DNA from: Phycisphaerales bacterium
GTDB taxonomy: Bacteria > Planctomycetota > Phycisphaerae > Phycisphaerales > UBA1924
Reading direction: 5' to 3'
DNA: 5,025 nt
NCBI GenBank assembly: GCA_007124345.1
Contig: SLFH01000374.1
Span: 1 to 5,025 of the forward strand
Below the pieces are notes generated by a model. It made no database searches and was not told the DNA's origin. It worked only from the letters and a program-made list of their open reading frames with translations. Position numbers and translations under genes: made by a program. Shown piece by piece: positions 1 to 5,025 of the stretch (positions are counted from its first letter, which is position 1; every line of letters begins with the position of its first letter).

Positions 1-117
1 CACGAAAAACCGTGCGCCTGCGATCGGGAGGGTGAGCGTCGCGGCGATGCACAGGACGAGGATGAGCGTCCTTCCCGGGCTGGAACGGAGATAGGCCCAC
101 GCCAGACGCAACGCCAT
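1..117 (-). CDS. FtsX-like ABC transporter permease, N-terminal fragment (cut by the left window edge)
   Basis: Only the first 39 codons are visible, from ATG at 117 to the left edge. They read MALRLAWAYLRSSPGR followed by a hydrophobic stretch (about residues 17-35, TLILVLCIAATLTLPIAGA). A short amphipathic 'LRLAWAYLRSSPGRT' lead followed at once by the first membrane helix is the usual beginning of FtsX/MacB/LolC-type permeases, which have four transmembrane helices and a large periplasmic domain. The start is supported by GGAGG at 128-132, 10 nt upstream, and by its position 2 nt after the stop of the ABC ATPase gene, the expected partner. The ATPase sequence independently predicts this permease type. 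A ZnuB-type permease would have many closely packed helices and a different start. The substrate cannot be told from this fragment. I am confident that it is a coding start, and fairly confident of the family. Confidence 0.8.
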   Translation of the reverse strand, partial: MALRLAWAYLRSSPGRTLILVLCIAATLTLPIAGARFFV

Positions 118-119
118 GG

Positions 120-800
120 TCAGCGGGCCTCCGGCTGGTGCGTGGAGAGGGTGTCGGCGAAGTCGATCACGCGGTCGAACGCGGGGAGGAGCGACTCGTC
201 GTGGGTGACGACGATGAGCGTCGCGTCTGCGGCCGCGGCCCGTTCGATGAGCAGATCAAGGATCTTTGACTTGTTCTCGGGGTCGAGGTTGCCCGTGGGT
301 TCGTCGGCGAGGATGAGGCCGGGGCGTGTGACGAGGGCGCGGCAGATCGCCGCACGCTGTTTTTCGCCTTGCGAGAGCGTGCGCGGGCGGGCGCAGGCTT
401 TGGCGAGGATGCCCGATTCATCAAGGAGTTCGTCGGCTCTGGTCTCGATGGAGTCGCGGGCGCGGTGCTTCGCCGACAGCCGCAACGGCAGGCGGACATT
501 CTCGCGGACATTGAGGTGGTCGAGCAGGCGGAAGTCCTGGAAGACAAAGCCGATGCGCGAGGCTCTGAAGCGGCGTCGCTCGCGGTCGCTCAGCGCGGAG
601 ATCTCGGTGTCGTCGAGGAAGACCGAGCCGGCGTCTGGCGTGAGGATCCCGGCGATGAGGCGGAGGAGTGTGGTTTTGCCCGAGCCGCTGGGGCCGACGA
701 AGGCGACGCGCTGGCCGGGCGCGATGTCGAGCGGCGGCGGGCTGAGGCTGAACCCGCGTCCGGGGTAGGCGAACTGCAGGTTTTCGACTCGGATGCGCAA
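120..800 (-). CDS. ABC transporter ATP-binding protein, LolD/MacB/FtsE class
   Basis: This 226-residue nucleotide-binding subunit should power the FtsX-like permease encoded 2 nt downstream, at the cytoplasmic face of the inner membrane. All ABC motifs are present and in order: Walker A GPSGSGKTT (36-44), Q-loop around FVFQD (Gln88), signature LSQGEKQR (142-149), Walker B LILADE (162-167) followed by the PTGNLD D-loop, and the switch histidine in VTHD (His200). The ADEPTGNLD sequence is the mark of the LolD/MacB/FtsE class and differs from ZnuC-type ATPases, which usually lack TGNLD. The length is normal for LolD. The signature has Gln where LSGGE is commonest, a tolerated variant. The start is a TTG at 800: no ATG lies near the conserved N-terminus, and GGAG at 807-810 sits 6 nt upstream in the 19-nt gap after the preceding gene. 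Substrate is unknown; lipoprotein release, peptide export and metal-related functions all use this class. Confidence 0.95.
   Translation of the reverse strand: MRIRVENLQFAYPGRGFSLSPPPLDIAPGQRVAFVGPSGSGKTTLLRLIAGILTPDAGSVFLDDTEISALSDRERRRFRASRIGFVFQDFRLLDHLNVRENVRLPLRLSAKHRARDSIETRADELLDESGILAKACARPRTLSQGEKQRAAICRALVTRPGLILADEPTGNLDPENKSKILDLLIERAAAADATLIVVTHDESLLPAFDRVIDFADTLSTHQPEAR
128..132 (-). promoter_or_regulatory. Ribosome binding site for the FtsX-like permease gene
   Basis: A full GGAGG core on the minus strand lies 10 nt before ATG 117, inside the last codons of the ATPase gene. The spacing is a little long but acceptable, and it supports the permease start although only 39 codons are visible. 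Confidence 0.65.
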
Positions 801-806
801 CCGGAA

Positions 807-810
807 CTCC
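807..810 (-). promoter_or_regulatory. Ribosome binding site that decides the TTG start of the ABC ATPase gene
   Basis: On the minus strand the sequence reads GGAGTTCCGGTTG: a GGAG core, 6 nt, then TTG at 800. It lies in the 19-nt gap between the stop of the 591-residue gene (820) and the ATPase start. With no nearby ATG and with the ATPase N-terminal strand (RIRVENLQF) starting directly after it, this makes TTG the best start. Confidence 0.75.
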
Positions 811-819
811 GCTGGGCAG

Positions 820-2595
820 TCATCGACGCAGGCGGGAGTGTACCTCGACCTGCTCCTCGGCGATCGGGTTGAAGCCGGTGATGCGCCAGCCTTCGTCGGT
901 ATGCCGGATCTCGAAGCGGGCGCGATACCGGTTCTTAAGCGTGTGGATGTGGCCCCAGTGTTCGAGCGTGCCCTCGACGGTCCACTCGCTTCGGCAGGCG
1001 AAGCGGTCGGGCGACGAGCGCCCTTCGGGGCTGAGGAGTTCGGACTTGAGGATCTCGACGCGGTCGATGCGTCGTGTGCCGCCCGCCTCGCTCATCATGC
1101 GGAGGTTGGAGACGACGCCGAGGAAGAGGTCTTCGAGGAGTTGGTCGGAGACGCCCAGCGCGAGCGCGTCGTAGACCGCCTCATCGTCGCGGCTGGCCAG
1201 GGCGTCGTACATCAGGGTGTGCAGGCGTTTGAAGACGAGGTCGGCGTGGTCTTCGTCGATGGGTTTGGGGGAGGCGGTGTAGAGCAAGAGAGCGCCGCCG
1301 CAGGCGAAGGCGATGGGGCCGCCGACGAGGAACGCCGCACGCGGCCCGCGCTTGCCCACTTTGAGACCGATCAGTGACAACGCTGCGCCGACCGCCATGA
1401 AGAAGATCGCGGCGGCGGGCACGGATCTGCTCGGGGGCGGCGGAACGGCGTCCGGCTCCGGGCTCATCGCGGCGTGTGCGGGGTCGTCCGGGGCCGAGCC
1501 CTCCCAGACGAACTCGGGGTGGATCGGGTTGAAGGCGAAGGAGCGGCGGTCCTCGTCGTAGGCGTAGATGTTCGAGCGGAAGTACGGGAGGTCGGGGAAG
1601 GCGAGCCACTCGACCTCGACCCGCTCGGGGGGCGACGCGGCGGGGAACGACAGAATCACGCCGACTCGGGCGTTGTAGAGGCTGACCTCCCGCTCGGGCG
1701 GGCTGGTGTGGAAGTCGCGGATCTCGGGGCCGAAAAAGTCGACGCGGTCGACGCGTGCCTCGGCGGTCTCGCCATCGATCAGCACGCGCGTGTTGTTTGC
1801 GAAGTACTCGCCGACGCGGGCGCGGACCTCGCGCTGGCGGTCGACCGTCATGCGTTCTGCGTCGCGTTCGACGACCGTGAGGAAGCGGTTCATCGTGAGC
1901 AGGGGGAGGAGCATCTCGTGGCGGATCTCGCCCGGCTGGATGTAGATGTAGCTGTAGACGGCGCTGTAGTTGGTCACGCCGAAGAAGGACCGCTCGCGGG
2001 CCTGTTCGTCGTCGATCGGTGGGGCGTCTGCCGGTGTGGTGTGGGCGCCGGAGTGGGTGATGAAGGCGCGGTCGATCGCGACCCCGTCGCGGAAGAAGGT
2101 CGCGGTCATCTCGGCGGGGATCGCGGGGTCGTCGCCATCGAAGTTCTGCGAGAGGGTAACGAATTCGAGGGGGCCCTGGTGGGGGTAGCGGAGGGTGAAG
2201 CGGACGGAGTGGGCCATCAGGTCTTCGAAATGCACGCCTTCTTCGGGGAGGTCGCGCAGATCGATGGATGCGACGGTTCCGTCGAGTCTGGCGCCGTCGC
2301 TGCCGCGGATGTGGAGGTAGCGGAGAAGGAAGTTCGTGTGGACTTCGGCCTGCTGTTCGAGGGCGTCGCGCCGGAAGAGGAATCGCTCGTCGGGCCGCAT
2401 CCAGTAGTACATCACGAGGTCTTCGGGCATGACATCGAGCTCGACGACGATCTCGTCGCCGGCGATGTGGACCCTGGCCTCGGTCAGGGAGATCGGATGG
2501 GCTGTGGCGGGCGCGGCCAACGCGATGATGATCGCCGCGATCAGCGAGAGCCGCATGCGAAACAACACGGACTTCGGCATCGGGGCGTCGCCCAT
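820..2595 (-). CDS. Secreted, membrane-anchored protein of unknown function with C-terminal NTF2-like domain
   Basis: I do not recognise a named family. The 591 residues begin with a clear signal peptide (charged start to Arg15, hydrophobic 16-29, likely cleavage after Ala-Thr-Ala32), leaving His33-Pro-Ile-Ser as the mature N-terminus. Residues 33-185 and about 203-365 look like two beta-rich periplasmic regions; the first resembles in style the short extracytoplasmic leader domains of HupE/UreJ-type and nickel/cobalt exporters, a weak likeness. A Pro-rich linker (366-391) leads to two membrane helices (392-411 and 420-440) joined by a basic loop, KVGKRGPR, which should be cytoplasmic. Residues 445-591 would return to the periplasm and look like an NTF2-like domain, with an HWGHIH motif (546-551) and a family-typical Trp570. 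The start overlaps the stop of the lipoprotein gene as TGATG, with GGGAG 6 nt upstream; Met6 is an alternative start. Its place between a metal-binding lipoprotein and an ABC ATPase suggests an accessory role in the same envelope system. Confidence 0.85.
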   Translation of the reverse strand: MGDAPMPKSVLFRMRLSLIAAIIIALAAPATAHPISLTEARVHIAGDEIVVELDVMPEDLVMYYWMRPDERFLFRRDALEQQAEVHTNFLLRYLHIRGSDGARLDGTVASIDLRDLPEEGVHFEDLMAHSVRFTLRYPHQGPLEFVTLSQNFDGDDPAIPAEMTATFFRDGVAIDRAFITHSGAHTTPADAPPIDDEQARERSFFGVTNYSAVYSYIYIQPGEIRHEMLLPLLTMNRFLTVVERDAERMTVDRQREVRARVGEYFANNTRVLIDGETAEARVDRVDFFGPEIRDFHTSPPEREVSLYNARVGVILSFPAASPPERVEVEWLAFPDLPYFRSNIYAYDEDRRSFAFNPIHPEFVWEGSAPDDPAHAAMSPEPDAVPPPPSRSVPAAAIFFMAVGAALSLIGLKVGKRGPRAAFLVGGPIAFACGGALLLYTASPKPIDEDHADLVFKRLHTLMYDALASRDDEAVYDALALGVSDQLLEDLFLGVVSNLRMMSEAGGTRRIDRVEILKSELLSPEGRSSPDRFACRSEWTVEGTLEHWGHIHTLKNRYRARFEIRHTDEGWRITGFNPIAEEQVEVHSRLRR

Positions 2596-3539
2596 CAGCG
2601 GCTCCCGAACGCCTCGAACGCGCCGCGGATGGATTCGGCGTTCTCACGCATGATCGAGACGAAGTCGCCCGAAGGCGGGCGCCGGTCGACGATGCGGACA
2701 ACGGCGACGATCACGCCGCGCTCGCGGAGTTCGGAGGCGATCTCGGGGATGACCTCGTCCTCCCAGAGCATGATGCGCCCGCTGCGCTCGCCGAGAAGGG
2801 CGTCGAGGGCGGCCCACTCTTCCGCGTCGGGCATCTCGTCGGGCTCCCAGTGGAAGTCGTGGGCGTCGAGCCCGTAGCGGCGAACAAAGTAGTGGTACAC
2901 CGGGTGGGAGGTGGCGAAGACGGCGTCGGCCCTGTCGCTGACGATCGAGGCGATCTCGCGGTCGAGCTCGGAGAGTTCTGTCTGCAATGTCTCGAAGCGG
3001 GCGCGGAGCTCGGCCTCGTTTTCTGGCAGCAGGCCGATGAGGGCGGTCTTGACGGCGCGGGCCTGCTCGATCGCGAGGGTCGGGTCGAGCCAGGTGTAGG
3101 GCGATTCGCCGTCGTGCGAATGCATGCCGTCGGGGCCGTGGCTGTGGGTTATCGCGTTCTCGATGACGATGATGCGGTCGGCGTAGGCGCGCGAGGTGTC
3201 GTGGGTGCGTGCGAGCGGGAGCGAGGCGAAGCGCGTCCAGATCGCGTAGCTCGCGCCCGAGCGCAGGATCAGGTCGGCGTTCTGATAGCGTTCGATGATG
3301 TCGTCGCCGGGCCTCCAGCGCGAAGGGTTGAGCCCGTCTGGCGCGGGGAACGCGGCTTGGATCTTGTCTCCGCCGATGCGCTCTGCGAAGTAGTGGAGGT
3401 GGTAGGCGTCGGTGTAGACGATGGGCGGGCCGGAGGACTCTCGACCTTGGGCGTCGTCGCGTTCGGCGCATGCGCCGAGCAGCAACGCCGCGGCGAACGC
3501 GAGAATCTCTGCGGGCCTTCCGGGAAAGTTTGCGAACAT
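2595..3539 (-). CDS. ZnuA/TroA-like metal ABC transporter substrate-binding lipoprotein, divergent metal site
   Basis: The 314-residue product starts with a lipoprotein signal: hydrophobic 12-21 and lipobox LGAC with Cys24 as the lipid anchor. The rest follows the cluster A-I (ZnuA/TroA) plan: an N-lobe with YHLHYFAERIGGD (46-58) and the QNADLIL strand (86-92), a His-rich loop THSHGPDGMHSHD (131-143), TWLDP (149-153), a long linking helix (about 155-200), the SHPVYHYFVRRYGL segment (211-224), and LWEDE (258-262) followed by the VRIVD strand. Compared with E. coli ZnuA, the first ligand His (in 'SPHDY') aligns with Ser73 of NPSRW and the second (in 'MHLWL') with Tyr148 of SPYTWL; the third, His212, is kept. 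His47 or His49, or the loop, may compensate. I recall related proteins annotated as metal-binding subunits with the same THSHGP loop, so this is probably a real subfamily and not decay. Zinc is the likeliest metal but unproven. A gap of 9 nt separates it from the upstream metallohydrolase gene; the ribosome site before ATG 3539 is weak (GAGA). Confidence 0.88.
   Translation of the reverse strand: MFANFPGRPAEILAFAAALLLGACAERDDAQGRESSGPPIVYTDAYHLHYFAERIGGDKIQAAFPAPDGLNPSRWRPGDDIIERYQNADLILRSGASYAIWTRFASLPLARTHDTSRAYADRIIVIENAITHSHGPDGMHSHDGESPYTWLDPTLAIEQARAVKTALIGLLPENEAELRARFETLQTELSELDREIASIVSDRADAVFATSHPVYHYFVRRYGLDAHDFHWEPDEMPDAEEWAALDALLGERSGRIMLWEDEVIPEIASELRERGVIVAVVRIVDRRPPSGDFVSIMRENAESIRGAFEAFGSR
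2602..2606 (-). promoter_or_regulatory. Ribosome binding site for the 591-residue gene
   Basis: GGGAG on the minus strand is followed by 6 nt and ATG at 2595. It lies inside the last codons of the lipoprotein gene. Together with the TGATG stop-start overlap it favours Met1 over Met6 as the start and suggests translational coupling. Confidence 0.7.
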
Positions 3540-3548
3540 CGTCGATTC

Positions 3549-5025
3549 TCAGTCGTTTGTGCGGAAGCCGAACGGATTGGTGTAGGTCTTGCCCTGCGGG
3601 CCGGTGAGCTCGGCGCGGACGTAGCCCCTGACGCCTTCGGTCGTGGTGTAGTTGATGGTAAGCCCGGTGTGGACGGCTTCGCCGTCGGCGATCCAGACGC
3701 ACTCGTCGTCGCGGAGGGGGCGCCCTTCAACGGACGCGGCGATCGTGATCGTGCCGGCGTGCGGGTCGTGGGTGATGCTGTCGATCACGGGCGTGGCGGC
3801 GTAGGCGGCGTGGAGGTCGCTGCCGCCGTGCAGGCGGATCGTCGAGGCGGTGAACGCGCCGCCCTCGACCGCCTGGCGGACGGGGCCGGTCTGCAGATCG
3901 GTGCTGTACACCATGACCCAGTCGCGGGCGAGGTGGCCGGTGTTGTGCAGGTCGTCGACCGAGAAGCCCCAGACGGGCCGGTCGGGCATGAGCTGGGTGA
4001 GCACGCCGTCCCACAGCTCGCGGTCCATGGGGTACTCGCGGATGTGCGAACGGGTGCCGTTGAGGACCTCCTGGCCGATCAGCTCCGGGTGGCGCCGGTA
4101 GAGCTCGGCGTAGTAGTCGATCGCCCAGTCCGGCACCGTGTACGGCATCGTTTGTCCGGCGGGCATCAGGAATGAGACCGAGAGGGAAGAAGTGTCGGCG
4201 TTCTGCAACGGGGTCGCGACGCTCGGCTCGAAACGAAGGCTCTGCGCGGTCGCCTCGTCGAGGCCGGGGGCGGCGCGGTTGCCGGCGCGCCGGCCGCGGA
4301 GACGCTCGATCAGCGACGCGCCCTCGATCGGGTAGCGGACAACGAGCCCGTTGTCAGCGGGCATCTGGCCCTGCTGGGCGACCTGCGCGATCTCGGCGGG
4401 CGAGAGGGCGCGGCTCCAGACGCGGGGTTCGTCGATCGAGCCGTCGAGCGCGACATCGGAGCGCGTGTCGCGGCCGAGGAAGTAGTGCTCGCCGGAGAGG
4501 TCGAACGACTCGCCGCGGTCTGCGGCGTCGCCGACCATCGTGCCGTTGAGGAAGAGCTCGACACGGTTGCCCCTGCGGACGCCTGCGAGGTGATGCCACT
4601 GGCCGTCGCGGGTGTTAACACCGCTTGGCGTGACATTGAGGTCCACCACTTGCGATGGGCCCTGGAGATAGACGCGGACGCGGTTGTCCGTGTGCAGTTC
4701 GAGGTTCAGGGCGCCGCGGTAGCTGCCCGAGTAGTTGCCGACGAGGATCCCCCGCCCTGTGGCTGTCGTCTTGAACCAGGTCTCGACGGTGAAGTCGCCC
4801 TGCGTGACCCGGCGGAGCTCTGGCCAGAACGGAGCGCGGAGGCCGAGCTCGGGCCCGGCGGTGACGCCCCGGCTGGTCGGCCAGTGCATCGCGGGGTGGG
4901 CCATGAAGGCGACGCCGGCGTGCTGGTTGACGGTCGCCATGCGCTCTGCGACGCCGCCCTCCTGCGGGTGGGTCGCGGTGGAGAAGAGGCTGATGATGTG
5001 GTGGCCCCGCGAGAGCTCGCTGGCG
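3549..5025 (-). CDS. PHP-domain metallohydrolase (CehA/McbA-like) with inserted LamG domain, C-terminal part (cut by the right window edge)
   Basis: The frame is open to the right edge: the 28 codons before the first ATG at 4940 read ASELSRGHHIISLFSTATHP and onward, which is typical of the middle of a PHP domain, so that ATG is internal and the true start is outside. In the 491 visible residues, GHHI (7-10) and VAFMAHP (38-44) are PHP strands with metal-ligand histidines. Residues about 75-220 form a LamG/ConA-like lectin fold (DFTVETWFKT, DGQWHHLAGV, VELFLNGTMVG, DGSIDEPRVWSRALSPAEI). The PHP fold then resumes at about 297: DWAIDYYAELYRRHPELIGQE, a DRELWDGVL helix and WGFSVDDLHN (352-361), whose Asp-Asp-x-His is the usual last metal site. 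A beta-sandwich tail ends in YTNPFGF, as in many CehA/McbA-family proteins. The family hydrolyses phosphoesters or carbamates with bound divalent metals; the substrate here is unknown, and the LamG domain may bind carbohydrate. The N-terminal HxH motif is not in the window. Confidence 0.85.
   Translation of the reverse strand, partial: ASELSRGHHIISLFSTATHPQEGGVAERMATVNQHAGVAFMAHPAMHWPTSRGVTAGPELGLRAPFWPELRRVTQGDFTVETWFKTTATGRGILVGNYSGSYRGALNLELHTDNRVRVYLQGPSQVVDLNVTPSGVNTRDGQWHHLAGVRRGNRVELFLNGTMVGDAADRGESFDLSGEHYFLGRDTRSDVALDGSIDEPRVWSRALSPAEIAQVAQQGQMPADNGLVVRYPIEGASLIERLRGRRAGNRAAPGLDEATAQSLRFEPSVATPLQNADTSSLSVSFLMPAGQTMPYTVPDWAIDYYAELYRRHPELIGQEVLNGTRSHIREYPMDRELWDGVLTQLMPDRPVWGFSVDDLHNTGHLARDWVMVYSTDLQTGPVRQAVEGGAFTASTIRLHGGSDLHAAYAATPVIDSITHDPHAGTITIAASVEGRPLRDDECVWIADGEAVHTGLTINYTTTEGVRGYVRAELTGPQGKTYTNPFGFRTND

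Larger units (their letters stand above)
1..5025 (-). other. Predicted single operon (metallohydrolase, metal-binding lipoprotein, unknown membrane protein, ABC ATPase, permease)
   Basis: All five genes read on the minus strand with junctions of 9 nt, a 1-nt overlap, 19 nt and 2 nt. None of the junctions has room for a promoter plus leader or shows a terminator hairpin, so co-transcription is likely. Linkage of the last four genes is strongest; the metallohydrolase could also have its own history and simply read through. Promoter, any metal-responsive operator (for example a Zur-type box) and terminator must lie outside the window. Confidence 0.75.

Noticed and set aside
120..800. Assignment of the ATPase as ZnuC because of the ZnuA-like neighbour
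   Set aside because: The ADEPTGNLD motif and the FtsX-like permease start immediately downstream point to the LolD/MacB/FtsE class.
801..819. Possible terminator or promoter in the largest gap between genes
   Set aside because: Only 19 nt long, with no stem-loop plus T-run and no room for a promoter; it is fully explained by the ribosome site of the ATPase gene.
1739..1756. Near-palindromic run of GCGGTCGACGCG-like sequence as a possible operator
   Set aside because: It is imperfect, lies deep inside a coding region and encodes the unremarkable ARVDRVD stretch; such runs are common in GC-rich genes.
1181..2701. Minus-strand alternative frame of 506 codons and similar Arg/Pro/His-rich frames
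   Set aside because: Composition dominated by Arg, Pro and His is typical of an out-of-frame reading of GC-rich coding DNA; the overlapping frame has a signal peptide, membrane helices and a proper ribosome site.
1474..2877. Long plus-strand open frame (467 codons) opposite the unknown protein and the lipoprotein gene
   Set aside because: It is rich in Val/Gly/Glu/Asp/Ala without recognisable motifs and lies antisense to two well-supported genes; in GC-rich DNA with strong third-position bias such mirror frames are expected.
2850..4175. Long plus-strand open frame (441 codons) opposite the lipoprotein and metallohydrolase genes
   Set aside because: Same low-complexity Val/Gly/Asp/Glu/Ala composition, no domain, and antisense to genes with clear family motifs.
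4938..4940. ATG at 4940 as the start of the metallohydrolase gene
   Set aside because: The frame stays open to the window edge and the upstream codons (GHHIISLFSTATHP and onward) read as PHP-domain sequence, so the gene starts outside the window. The ATG also lies in the middle of a conserved helix.

Overview
This window is a GC-rich stretch (roughly 65% G+C, not counted exactly) in which every gene I can support reads on the minus strand, so transcription runs from right to left. The density of secreted and lipid-anchored products, the LamG domain inside a PHP-type metallohydrolase and the strong GC codon bias fit a Planctomycetota-like, possibly Phycisphaerae-like, bacterium. That is an inference from gene style; no rRNA or marker gene is present.

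Layout in order of transcription. (1) 5025 to 3549: the C-terminal 491 codons of a PHP-domain metallohydrolase (CehA/McbA-like) whose PHP fold seems to be interrupted by an inserted LamG/ConA-like domain; its start lies beyond the right edge. (2) 3539 to 2595: a lipoprotein related to the ZnuA/TroA metal-binding subunits of ABC transporters, with a His-rich loop but with two of the usual metal-ligand histidines replaced. (3) 2595 to 820: a 591-residue protein with a signal peptide, large periplasmic beta-type regions, a transmembrane hairpin and a C-terminal NTF2-like domain; I cannot assign it to a named family. (4) 800 to 120: an ABC ATPase of the LolD/MacB/FtsE class, starting at TTG. (5) 117 to the left edge: the first 39 codons of an FtsX-like permease.

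Junctions are very tight (9-nt gap, 1-nt TGATG overlap, 19-nt gap, 2-nt gap), so at least the last four genes, and probably all five, form one operon. No promoter or terminator is visible; the promoter should lie to the right of the window and the terminator to the left. No stretch over 300 bases lacks a gene, and I see no RNA gene, mobile element, repeat array or CRISPR.

The main point of interest is the combination: a ZnuA-like metal-binding lipoprotein placed with a LolD/MacB-class ATPase and an FtsX-type permease instead of ZnuB/ZnuC, plus an unknown membrane-anchored protein whose predicted mature N-terminus is a histidine and which ends in an HWGHIH motif. It looks like a non-canonical metal-handling (perhaps zinc) envelope system. 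The direction of transport and the identity of the substrate are not shown by the sequence.
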